This document shows, piece by piece, positions 17,400 through 25,286 of a DNA stretch of 64,000 nucleotides. The first letter of the stretch is position 1. Each line of letters starts with the position of its first letter. The position numbers and the translations under genes are program-made. Source of the stretch: an uncultured SAR116 cluster alpha proteobacterium (lineage in GTDB: Bacteria; Pseudomonadota; Alphaproteobacteria; Puniceispirillales; Puniceispirillaceae); contig CACJUX010000004.1 in NCBI GenBank assembly GCA_902596655.1, positions 1-64,000 on the forward strand, given 5' to 3'. The notes beneath the pieces were generated by a model. That model was given only the letters and a program-made list of their open reading frames with translations. It did not search any database and was not told the DNA's origin.

Positions 17400-19790
17400 G
17401 TGATGGGACAAAGTGTAACAACCAACAGGCAGAACGCAAACGAAAGCCCCTTTAATGATAATTCTAACGAAACGTTAAAGCGCGGGAAAGAGGCGTTTTA
17501 CAAGGAACAGCAGAACATTTTCAAAAACGTATGGGTACCCGTATGTCATGAGTCAGAGCTTCTAGACCCATACGATTTTCGAACAAGCAGTATTGGTAAT
17601 GACAACATTATCATCTGCAGAGCACCCGACGGGAAAGTCAATGCTTTATTAAACGTTTGCCCACACCGTGGGATGTTGATTGAACGTCGTCCTCAAGGCA
17701 GTTTCCTTGAAGGCCAAGCATCCGGAAACCCGAAAAGAATCACCTGCATGTTTCATGCGTGGCAGTTTGATATGAGAGGCAACTGCGTTTACGTTGCGCG
17801 CGAAAAAGAAGGTTACCAAGATAGGTTTTGTAAAGATGATGCAGGACTCAGACGATTAAGGTGCTCAGTTGGCTTTGGAGGTTTTGTATGGGTCAATATG
17901 AGTGATCAGCCAGTCGCTTCACTGGAGTATTGGATTGGAGAAGCCCTCGCACCAATAGAGAAGCAAATTAGCTCCTCCCGCTTGGAAGTGGTGCATTATC
18001 ACAAGGAAATGATACAAACAGGATACAAAGACGAAATTTTGAATGGGCTAGGACGTACCGTAGGACTGTTTAATAATTTGTTCTTTCCTTTTGGGCACTG
18101 CGCCTCTCACAGCGCGGACGAAAAAATTGGTTCAAGTGGCGAAAATAAGTTTCCCGCTCCTAGTTCAACACAGTCGATCAGGGTGAATTTGTTTCCAGGT
18201 TACGTGTTCCACTTAGACGGACCCACTCTTAATGTTTCTACCATCACACCTGTGTCGGAAAACCAAGTCATGGTAGAACATAGAGGGTTGGCACCAACGA
18301 ATGATAGTGAACAGGATCGCCTTTCACGTTCTAAGCATTACAACAGCATTTTCGGCCCATTTCGGTCTCCAAAAAGCGAAAGTTCGACCCCCAACGGCAA
18401 GCCAGAGAGCAAAAATCCAGAGTTGGCCAAGCATTACAATGAGGAATGGTCACGATGGATGGACGAACACTATAAAGGGGGATCCGATTTGTCCGACCGT
18501 CTCGTTGCGCAGGGTCAGAGAGCCAATACCGATTTGGAGTCTGACCTTGCCGGACCGAAAGTGGTTGTGGTTGGAGCCAGCCATGCCGGTATTGCGTTTG
18601 CGGACAAACTTAGGAAAAACAATTTTACCGGGCCTATCGCGATTTTTGACAGACAGGTCGGTGGTCCTATGGAAAGGCCGCCATTATCGAAAGGCTTTCT
18701 TCTTGGCGGTGGGGAGACCGTAGAGGCTAAATCGCTGCTTAGACAAAAAAAATGGTACAAAAACAACAAGGTACGTCTCAAAACGCAATCCATAGTACAC
18801 TCTGTTGACACAACACAAAAAACTATAACTGTTAACAATGGAGTGATTGTCAACTATGACAAACTTGTGATTGCCAGCGGAGCAAAACCTAGAGAATTAC
18901 CTGACACGGTTGGCGTTGCGAATGCGTTTACTCTAAGACAGCCTTCCGATGCCAATGCAATCCGCCAAGCAGCAAACAATGCCGACTCAGTGGTGATCAT
19001 TGGTGGAGGATACATTGGGTTAGAAGTGGCTGCCTCGCTAAGAAAAAAAGGGTTGGTGGTCACAGTGATTGAGGCCGCTGAGAGGATTCTAGCGAGGGTT
19101 GCAAGCAAGCCCTTGGCAGAGCATTTCCAAAAATTGCATGAAAATCAAGGGGTCAAAATTTTCACTGGGATTGGAGTAGATAAAATTGACCATGAAGATG
19201 GGATTTTTACTGGAGTCGTTCTATCTGATGGAAACGAAATCAAAGCAGACATTTTGATCACAGGCATTGGAGTTTTTCCAGATAGCAAGTTGGCAGCAGA
19301 TGCAGGGATTGAAACTCAGCGTGAAAACGGTGGAGCCATTCTTGTCGACGAGACAATGAAAACAAGCGACGAAGATGTTTACGCAATTGGTGATGTTGCT
19401 ATCCGGCGTGATCAAGACTTGGCAATCGAGTCAGTGCACAATGCCCAAGAAACGGCCTCAATAGCTGCTGCTGCAATTACCAACACTTCATTACCAGTTA
19501 TACAAACACCCTGGTTTTGGTCTGACCAATACGACACAAAATTGCAATCCGTTGGTATCGTTCCAGTGGGGGACAGTGACGTTTATCAAGTTGCGCGACC
19601 AGGCAAAAAAGAGGGCGGCATTTCCTTTTGGAGCTATAGAGATGAAAATTTGATAGCTGTCGAGGTTGTCAATGACCCCGCGACTTACATGGAAGCGCGT
19701 CAATGTTTGGATACCAAGCAGTCGCCAGACCCGAAACAAATCTCAAATCGCTCTTATTCACCGATTGATAGTGGAGGAGCGCGATCCTGA
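17400..19790 (+). CDS. Msm-like Rieske alpha subunit (iron site lost) fused to FAD/NAD(P)H ferredoxin reductase
   Basis: A 796-residue fusion. Residues 1-~360 resemble the large subunit of methanesulfonate monooxygenase (MsmA). The Rieske ligands C87, H89, C116 and H119 are intact with 26 residues between the pairs, a spacing longer than the usual 17 and one I recall as characteristic of MsmA. Where the iron site should be (about 209-235) the sequence is YKDEILNGLGRTVGLF, with no D/E-x2-H-x-H. The segment that should hold the C-terminal Asp ligand is replaced by a Ser/Pro-rich linker after FGPFR (322). Residues ~386-770 are a BphA4/CamA-type reductase: FAD motif VVVVGASHAG, ERPPLSK, NAD motif VVIIGGGYIG and YAIGDVA. 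The likely role is electron input and storage for the partner alpha subunit at 21.98 kb. GTG 17400 or ATG 17403 starts, with AGGA upstream. Confidence 0.85.
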   Translation: MMGQSVTTNRQNANESPFNDNSNETLKRGKEAFYKEQQNIFKNVWVPVCHESELLDPYDFRTSSIGNDNIIICRAPDGKVNALLNVCPHRGMLIERRPQGSFLEGQASGNPKRITCMFHAWQFDMRGNCVYVAREKEGYQDRFCKDDAGLRRLRCSVGFGGFVWVNMSDQPVASLEYWIGEALAPIEKQISSSRLEVVHYHKEMIQTGYKDEILNGLGRTVGLFNNLFFPFGHCASHSADEKIGSSGENKFPAPSSTQSIRVNLFPGYVFHLDGPTLNVSTITPVSENQVMVEHRGLAPTNDSEQDRLSRSKHYNSIFGPFRSPKSESSTPNGKPESKNPELAKHYNEEWSRWMDEHYKGGSDLSDRLVAQGQRANTDLESDLAGPKVVVVGASHAGIAFADKLRKNNFTGPIAIFDRQVGGPMERPPLSKGFLLGGGETVEAKSLLRQKKWYKNNKVRLKTQSIVHSVDTTQKTITVNNGVIVNYDKLVIASGAKPRELPDTVGVANAFTLRQPSDANAIRQAANNADSVVIIGGGYIGLEVAASLRKKGLVVTVIEAAERILARVASKPLAEHFQKLHENQGVKIFTGIGVDKIDHEDGIFTGVVLSDGNEIKADILITGIGVFPDSKLAADAGIETQRENGGAILVDETMKTSDEDVYAIGDVAIRRDQDLAIESVHNAQETASIAAAAITNTSLPVIQTPWFWSDQYDTKLQSVGIVPVGDSDVYQVARPGKKEGGISFWSYRDENLIAVEVVNDPATYMEARQCLDTKQSPDPKQISNRSYSPIDSGGARS

Positions 19791-19907
19791 GGCCTTTTGC
19801 TATAGGTTAGTTGTCGTAAACACTTCATGTTACTTGCGACAACATCTAAGCCGCTTTGGGTAGGGCATTTAAAGCATTTAGAATTTTAGAGTGGGGAAAC
19901 AATCAGA

Positions 19908-20408
19908 ATGACAAACGCAAGCGCAGTGGAAATCGAAAAAAAAATCGAAAAAATTATCTATCAAACCGCATTAGCCCTAGACGATAATGACTGGAAGAGT
20001 TGGTTTGACCTCTGTGATGACGCCTTTTTTTACTCGATCACGTCCTTCAGTCCGGAAATAAACAAAAAGATGACCTACTTTAGTGGCAACAAAAAAGAGT
20101 TGGTTGGTTTGATGGACATGTTACCAAAACACAACACCGATCACTCTCCACTTCACCGACATACCTCTGTCTATACTATTGACGTTGGGGATGAAGGTCG
20201 GTCTGCTACAGCAATCAGTTCAGTAACAATTTATCAAAATATGCTTGATGGCATTAATTCTCATCTGGACTCGGGTGAGAGCAGGCTCTTTGTCATCGGC
20301 AAATACTTCGACGAGTTTACGATAGAAAATGGCAACCCAAAATTTTTGAACCGTGAAACTAAACTAGATAATAGACGTCTTGATAAGGGTTCTCATTGGC
20401 CTTTGTAA
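19908..20408 (+). CDS. Ring-hydroxylating-type oxygenase beta subunit (MsmB-like)
   Basis: A 166-residue protein of the NTF2/SnoaL-fold small-subunit family of Rieske oxygenases. Its features are the N-terminal helix with ALDDNDWKSWFDLCDD, the central HRHTSV segment, and the C-terminal FLNRETKLDNRRL that normally packs against the alpha subunit. It is structural, not catalytic, in this family. It lies 117 bases after the fusion gene; an imperfect hairpin (19810-19843, 7-base arms) sits between the two. Length and fold fit MsmB. It would hold together the alpha/alpha-prime assembly. Confidence 0.85.
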   Translation: MTNASAVEIEKKIEKIIYQTALALDDNDWKSWFDLCDDAFFYSITSFSPEINKKMTYFSGNKKELVGLMDMLPKHNTDHSPLHRHTSVYTIDVGDEGRSATAISSVTIYQNMLDGINSHLDSGESRLFVIGKYFDEFTIENGNPKFLNRETKLDNRRLDKGSHWPL

Positions 20409-20476
20409 GGATTTCTATCCTGCAAAGACTTAGCGCCTTAGTGCCGAACGCTTGTAAATTATAGAAGGTAGATTGC

Positions 20477-20881
20477 ATGGCTTGGACAAAAGTCTGTGAA
20501 AAGAGTGAAATACCCGAAGGCTCAATTAAAAAAGTGTGGGCAAGAATTGGAGGGGGCATACCCATTGCAGTCGCTCACCATAAAAACGGCTATGTCGCGA
20601 TCCCACCTGTCTGCCCACATCTAGAAGAGCCATTAGAAGATTCCGGTTTAGTCACTGGATGCAAATTAACTTGTACAAAACATCTATGGTCGTGGGACCT
20701 AGAGACCCTTGAGCTTAAAGATGAAGCGGAACTTCCGTTGAAAACTTACGATATAAAAGTCGACGGGGATAATCTAATGGTCTACGTCACTGAGCAGTTA
20801 GAATACACATTTGACGAAGATGAAGATATTGATGAAGAGACTTTCTTTCACGATGACGATGATTACGATGACATCTGGTAA
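20477..20881 (+). CDS. Rieske [2Fe-2S] ferredoxin (MsmC/T4moC-like) with acidic tail
   Basis: A 134-residue soluble Rieske ferredoxin. The ligands are C46, H48, C66 and H69, with the standard 17-residue spacing (CPH...CTKHLW). The HLWSWDLETLELKDEAELPLKTY block resembles toluene monooxygenase ferredoxin T4moC. It would carry electrons from the reductase domain of the 17.4 kb protein to the oxygenase cluster. The C-terminal 25 residues are extremely acidic (many Asp/Glu), which could guide docking. It has a good ribosome site (GAAGGTAG). It is in line with the beta-subunit gene, 68 bases apart. Confidence 0.92.
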   Translation: MAWTKVCEKSEIPEGSIKKVWARIGGGIPIAVAHHKNGYVAIPPVCPHLEEPLEDSGLVTGCKLTCTKHLWSWDLETLELKDEAELPLKTYDIKVDGDNLMVYVTEQLEYTFDEDEDIDEETFFHDDDDYDDIW

Positions 20882-20916
20882 GCAACACGATAGCTTTAAT
20901 CAATAGTGAGAAAAAA

Positions 20917-21735
20917 TTGTATTCATTGAGTAATTGGCCCAACATTGAAGTATTTCAGACGAAACAATACCGTGATGCGCGCGTTGAAGCTCATAATGCG
21001 CTTTTTTGGATGGCACGTGCTGCTCACAGTTTCGTGGAACCAATGCCAGAGAATGCTCACTTAAACTTATCATGGGAAAATGATTCTGCCGATTTCAGAA
21101 CGCAAATTTTTGGTGACAATATACAAATCGGCATAAATTTGCCTGAATTGGAGCTTTATTTTTGTGAAAAAAAAGAAAAAGTGCCGCACAGTTTTTGGCT
21201 TGATGATAGAACTCCCGCGTTTGTTGAGGCTTGGTACTTAGTAGAATTACTGCACAGGGGTATTGATCCTGAGACATTTTCAACATCCTTACCATTCGAC
21301 TCAAAAAACATGGTGATGGGAGACACGCAGGATCACAATGCGTCACTATACAAAAAAGAACTTACCGCTCTGAAAGACTGCATTCATAATACAATTCCCA
21401 TCCTTGAAGGGCTAGCGAACCGATTGCGAATTAATAACAAAATAGGAAAAGATCCACATAAAATCGTTTTGGAGCCAGAGACCTTTACCTTGATTTTGAC
21501 CAACATTCCAACCAAAAACGTTAACCAGAAAATTACTACTGGGTTAAGTGCCGGCGATAATTTACGTCAAACACCCTTTTTGTTTACCAAATCGATTGAT
21601 CAAGCTAACGGTTCAACAAACCATCTTTTGGATTACAACCCTGAATGTTTAATTACCCTCGAATCGATCATCAGCAAAGCCATCACTCAAGACGAACTAG
21701 TGAACAACTTGTGCTCGTTTTTAGTAAAGGAATGA
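20917..21735 (+). CDS. Unrecognised 272-residue protein of the oxygenase operon
   Basis: The frame opens with TTG at 20917, 35 bases after the ferredoxin stop, and closes just before a clear terminator, so it is the last gene of the oxygenase operon. I do not recognise a family. The protein is soluble with no signal peptide or membrane helix. The N-terminal half has aromatic-rich segments (HNALFWMARAAHSFVEP, SFWLDDRTPAFVEAWYLVELLH) and the C-terminal half is mixed alpha/beta. It has four cysteines that form no obvious metal motif. Its conserved location between ferredoxin and second alpha subunit suggests assembly, a regulatory subunit or substrate-handling function. Confidence 0.7.
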   Translation: MYSLSNWPNIEVFQTKQYRDARVEAHNALFWMARAAHSFVEPMPENAHLNLSWENDSADFRTQIFGDNIQIGINLPELELYFCEKKEKVPHSFWLDDRTPAFVEAWYLVELLHRGIDPETFSTSLPFDSKNMVMGDTQDHNASLYKKELTALKDCIHNTIPILEGLANRLRINNKIGKDPHKIVLEPETFTLILTNIPTKNVNQKITTGLSAGDNLRQTPFLFTKSIDQANGSTNHLLDYNPECLITLESIISKAITQDELVNNLCSFLVKE

Positions 21736-21757
21736 GCAATTAATCATCCCAGTTCCT

Positions 21758-21793
21758 AACCGATACAGATCTTGTCGGTTTTTCGTTTTTTTT
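21758..21793 (+). terminator. Terminator of the oxygenase operon
   Basis: A six-base stem AACCGA/TCGGTT (21758-21763 with 21775-21780) leads into a run of T residues interrupted once. It ends the unit containing the fusion, beta, ferredoxin and 272-residue genes. The second alpha gene must therefore have its own promoter or depend on readthrough. Confidence 0.7.
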
Positions 21794-21836
21794 TGAATCT
21801 GGGGTGTCTGTTTGGGCCGATTCCTATTATTAGCTT

Positions 21837-21851
21837 TCGGCTATTAGCCGA
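21837..21851. promoter_or_regulatory. Palindromic element upstream of second alpha gene
   Basis: A perfect 7-base inverted repeat, TCGGCTA and TAGCCGA, flanks one base. It sits 44 bases after the terminator and about 130 bases before the next start codon. It could be an activator site for the alpha-prime promoter; a short hairpin by chance is possible in this AT-rich gap. Confidence 0.35.
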
Positions 21852-21918
21852 TCAATTAGTACCCAAATTTGAGGTCTACTAAAGGAAACCATAGATTTAA
21901 AAAAGTAGTCATTTTTAC

Positions 21919-21959
21919 TTGTGAACACTCGCCTATCGTGAGATTATTATCTTAGGCGA
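21919..21959 (+). promoter_or_regulatory. Candidate promoter and operator of second alpha gene
   Basis: TTGTGA (21919) and GATTAT (21942) are 17 bases apart and match sigma-70 boxes moderately. Overlapping them is an inverted repeat with 7-base arms, TCGCCTA (21929-21935) and TAGGCGA (21953-21959). The left arm is part of the 11-base sequence shared with 17081-17091, so one regulator may control both transcription units. Confidence 0.4.
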
Positions 21960-21979
21960 AAACCGTGGAGACGTTAGTA

Positions 21980-23068
21980 ATGGCCCCCAGAAATCACAAA
22001 AATTGGTTGAAAACTCCGAAAGTAGAATACATTTCAAGCGAGTGTTATAATAATTATGGCATTTATGAACAAGAGATTGAACATATCTTCTCAAAAGTCT
22101 GGGTGCCGATGTGCCACATAAGTGAGATGGCCAATGATGGAGATTTCCGTTCTACACAGATTGCGAACAAAAATGTTGTAGCGGTAAATCGTAGCGGTGA
22201 CGTCCACGTCTTCATTTGTCCATCAATTGATCTCCCTGCTGGCAACGGCATAGACACTGAAGGACTTCACAGACTGCACAGTGAAATTAAACACGGCGGA
22301 ATGGTCTGGACCACTCTCGACGAAAATCCTAGCATGAGTGTCGAAGAATGGACATGCGGCGCTTTTGACTGCATCGCAGATGCTATTGATGCTGAAGAGA
22401 TGGAAGTGTTTCACTATCACAAAGCAGTGATCGACACGAATTACAAACTTTGGCACGATACAAACAGTGAATTTTACCATGATTTTATGCATTATTTTAA
22501 TCGAGTGTCGGGTTTTAATGATGAATACTTCGCTCGCAAAAATATACCATTTGACAATGGACACGTGAATGTTAGCAGCTTCACCGTGAACTACGAGGAA
22601 TATGATGGTTTTGAAGACCGCGGTGAGCTCTCATTTCCTAACCTCCCGCCTAACCAATGGTATATGGTGGATTTGTTTCCAGGCTATAATTTTAACTTAC
22701 GGGGCAATGCATATAGGAGCGATATTGTTACTCCGTTGGGACCGAACCGTGTTCTTATCGAATTTCGCGGTTATGGGTTGAAAAAAGATACACCGGAAGA
22801 AAGAGCGACTCGCGTGAAAGCCCATAATTCAATTTGGGGCCCTTTTGGCAGAAACCTGCATGAAGACTTGATTGGTGTTGCAGGTCAGGGCACGACTATG
22901 AGGGAAGGAACAGAAACCCGTAACATTCTTCACGGTCGACACGAAAACTCAACTATTCATGATGAAGTTGGAATGAGACACTATTACGAGGCCTGGGGAA
23001 GATTTCTTGGGTTAAACCCTATGAACCCACTTGCGGTGCTTCAAGACAACGTGCAAGCGGCAGAGTAA
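21980..23068 (+). CDS. Msm-like catalytic alpha subunit lacking the Rieske cluster
   Basis: A 362-residue protein closely resembling the MsmA catalytic domain. The iron site is intact in outline: D160-x3-E164-x2-H167-x3-H171 (NYKLWHDTNSEFYHDFMH) plus D296 in GPFGRNLHEDL as the likely third ligand. Glu replaces the usual bridging Asp, as in some carnitine-type oxygenases. The Rieske region is gone: C80 is followed by PSID, with no second His or Cys pair, and a deletion of about 47 residues relative to the 17.4 kb protein rejoins at GGMVW. It cannot receive electrons by itself and should depend on the Rieske domain of the fused protein. The start is ATG 21980 with GGAG nine bases upstream; an earlier GTG at 21965 is less likely. 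Confidence 0.85.
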   Translation: MAPRNHKNWLKTPKVEYISSECYNNYGIYEQEIEHIFSKVWVPMCHISEMANDGDFRSTQIANKNVVAVNRSGDVHVFICPSIDLPAGNGIDTEGLHRLHSEIKHGGMVWTTLDENPSMSVEEWTCGAFDCIADAIDAEEMEVFHYHKAVIDTNYKLWHDTNSEFYHDFMHYFNRVSGFNDEYFARKNIPFDNGHVNVSSFTVNYEEYDGFEDRGELSFPNLPPNQWYMVDLFPGYNFNLRGNAYRSDIVTPLGPNRVLIEFRGYGLKKDTPEERATRVKAHNSIWGPFGRNLHEDLIGVAGQGTTMREGTETRNILHGRHENSTIHDEVGMRHYYEAWGRFLGLNPMNPLAVLQDNVQAAE

Positions 23069-23093
23069 TCTAAGAGCTAGAAATAGCGGATTT

Positions 23094-23121
23094 ATGGCGG
23101 CGTTTTGCCGCCATTTTTTTT
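23094..23121 (+). terminator. Terminator after second alpha gene
   Basis: Perfect 8-base arms ATGGCGGC and GCCGCCAT (23094-23101, 23107-23114) with a GTTTT loop and an eight-T tail form a textbook intrinsic terminator. It also separates this gene from the convergent LysR gene. Confidence 0.9.
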
Positions 23122-23174
23122 AATCATAAAGTAAATAATGGTGTCCAAGAAAAGCCGTATGGCGAGGCGAACTT

Positions 23175-24095
23175 TTAGTAAAGGTATTTTTGTAATTCAC
23201 CCGTCTCTGCTAACGATTTCGCAATTTTTTCAGCGATACGCGGCATTGGCATTATGTTATCAGTTTTGACCCAAAATAGAGATACGGTTTTTTCTACCGA
23301 CGGCTCCTTCAATAAAAGAGCTTTGGTACCATCAAGCAAACCTGGCATACGTGTAAAGTGAGTGGGTATGATAGTACACAGTTCAGTGTACTGTGTTTGG
23401 AACATCAAATGAAGTATGGATTCAGACTCAATTTTTGGAATAACCTCACAATCCAAACGTCGGAAAATATTATCAACCAGCCGACGTTCATGCATTGAAG
23501 ATCGAAGCATGGCAAAGGGCAGTTTTGATGCATCTTTCCAAGAAATTTCCTCAATTTTCTCAAATTCAAAAGAGTCAGGCACGAGCAAACTCCAACTCTC
23601 CTCAAATATCGGCTGTGCATTACACCAAGACATTTCGTCCTCGTGATCGCTATAAGTAATCGCACAATCCAGAGCATATTTGTCTAAACTAACTTTTAAC
23701 TCATCATTTCCAACAAAATGAACATCAACCGAAACGCCCGGATATGCCGATCTAATCCTTTGCAAAATAATTGGCAGAACCGGTGACATGGATGGCATAG
23801 CTCCAATACGCAGCCGACCTTGTAGGTTGTGTTTCATATCCCCAATGTCATCATGCATTGCGTTACAGTTAGCGAGGATCAGACGTGCCCACTTCGACAC
23901 TTTTTGCCCTTCTTCAGTAATGCCATACAAGCGTTGTCCGCGACCACGCTTGAAAAGCGTGATACCGAGTTCTCTCTCAAGCTGCTTAATACCATTTGAC
24001 AAGCTAGGCTGTTTTACATTGCATCGTTCAGCAGCGCGACCGAAATGGTCTTCTTCGATGACTGCGATCAAATATTCAAGTTGCCTCAAAAACAC
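23175..24095 (-). CDS. LysR-family regulator (OxyR/CbbR-like length)
   Basis: A 306-residue LysR protein. The N-terminal HTH is DHFGRAAERCNVKQPSLSNGIKQLE with the following FKRGRGQRLYGITEEG wing. The effector domain includes LRIGAMPSMSPVLPIIL and a C-terminal FWVKTDN block. It lies convergent with the second alpha subunit and divergent from the TauE gene (283-base gap with a palindrome). Likely targets are the TauE-PanB-Fhs genes and possibly the oxygenase. The inducer cannot be predicted. Confidence 0.9.
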   Translation of the reverse strand: MFLRQLEYLIAVIEEDHFGRAAERCNVKQPSLSNGIKQLERELGITLFKRGRGQRLYGITEEGQKVSKWARLILANCNAMHDDIGDMKHNLQGRLRIGAMPSMSPVLPIILQRIRSAYPGVSVDVHFVGNDELKVSLDKYALDCAITYSDHEDEMSWCNAQPIFEESWSLLVPDSFEFEKIEEISWKDASKLPFAMLRSSMHERRLVDNIFRRLDCEVIPKIESESILHLMFQTQYTELCTIIPTHFTRMPGLLDGTKALLLKEPSVEKTVSLFWVKTDNIMPMPRIAEKIAKSLAETGELQKYLY

Positions 24096-24204
24096 AACTG
24101 GCTCCCAAAGACATTTGGTGAATCACATTTCAGCTCGACGTAAAGTTCAGATCACAAATTCCACACTTACACGTTTGTCATGACTGGACTAACTCGTTTT
24201 TATT

Positions 24205-24223
24205 TATGCTATAATATAGCATA
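24205..24223. promoter_or_regulatory. Perfect palindrome, probable operator
   Basis: TATGCTAT and ATAGCATA, separated by AAT, form a perfect 8-base inverted repeat in the 283-base gap between the divergent LysR and TauE genes. Position and symmetry fit a regulator binding site. The gap has no other gene; a 17-codon frame at 24272 has no ribosome site. Confidence 0.5.
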
Positions 24224-24378
24224 TATCAATCAATAAATGTCAATATCATAGGCAAAGACTAACATAAATATATGAATCAAAAAATGTCCAACTTAGGATA
24301 TGTTAACTGCTCAACAATGATGTAACAAGCGCCGCAGAGGTGCTTTATCCAAACAAATTTTTAGAGGTGCATTGAACC

Positions 24379-25134
24379 TTGGAAGCCTTATCCATTAACC
24401 TCCTTTCTTTTCTTGCATGTGGCTTTTTATCAGGCTTGTTGATTGGTGCAGTTGGAATTGGTGGCGTCATTTTAGTGCCTCTGCTGACTTTTGCTCTTGG
24501 TGTGGACATCTATCAGAGCATTGCGGCAAGCATTTTTGCTTTTGTAGTCTCGGGTCTTGTTGGCACTTTTAATTATGCAAAACGAAAGGTAATTTCATGG
24601 AGAGATATAAAATTTATCTGGATTGGCGCTGCACCATCAACACTGTGTGGCGCAATATTGCTTTCGCATGTAAGCAAAGAACTCTTGACCCTACTGATTG
24701 CTTTTTTAGCTCTTGGCTCTGCTATTAGGGAATTCCTTAAGCAGCAGAACAAATCTCATGATTTCACTATTGTAATTTCGAGAAGTAAGCTGATTTTCAT
24801 TGGTGCTTTCACTGGTTTTTTCTCGGCCTTAAGCGGTACTGGTGGGCCGCTAATTCTCATCCCACTAATGCTTTGGTCTTCTGTCCCAATAACTATTGCT
24901 ATTGGCCTTGCCCAGTCGATTCAATTACCTATTTCTATTTTTGCTACTATCGGAAATAGCTGGAGCGGTATTCTCAATTTTTCTATCGCATTTCCTCTGG
25001 CTACGGGCATTGCTTTCGGCACCTACTACGGAGGGGTTTGGATTAGAGGATTTTCAACTTCACAAATTAAGAAAGGCGTTGCGATTATTTTGGCTGCAAT
25101 CGGAATCGCAATGACCATCTCTGTTATAATTTAA
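24379..25134 (+). CDS. TauE/SafE-family permease 1
   Basis: A 251-residue membrane protein with about eight helices and the duplicated TauE motif: GLLIGAVGIGGVILVPLL near the N-terminus and SALSGTGGPLILIPLML mid-protein. The family exports sulfite, sulfoacetate or related anions. The start is TTG with GAGGTG upstream. It is first of a plus-strand run leading into the PanB paralogue. Context suggests sulfite or sulfonate-derived anion export. Confidence 0.88.
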   Translation: MEALSINLLSFLACGFLSGLLIGAVGIGGVILVPLLTFALGVDIYQSIAASIFAFVVSGLVGTFNYAKRKVISWRDIKFIWIGAAPSTLCGAILLSHVSKELLTLLIAFLALGSAIREFLKQQNKSHDFTIVISRSKLIFIGAFTGFFSALSGTGGPLILIPLMLWSSVPITIAIGLAQSIQLPISIFATIGNSWSGILNFSIAFPLATGIAFGTYYGGVWIRGFSTSQIKKGVAIILAAIGIAMTISVII

Positions 25135-25286
25135 GCCTTGAGCTGTTTAATTGCTTGCTAAATAGCTGTGGCAGAAACACTAATAGCTAAGACAGATTTT
25201 ATTGTTTGGCTTTTTTGCTTCTACATTACCGTTAAAGAGGTTTGCACCCATGCGAACAAAACATTTGCTGCTAGGGAGGAAGCAAA

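Noticed and set aside
24272-24325. 17-codon leader-peptide candidate before the TauE gene
   Set aside because: No ribosome site and no attenuator structure after it.
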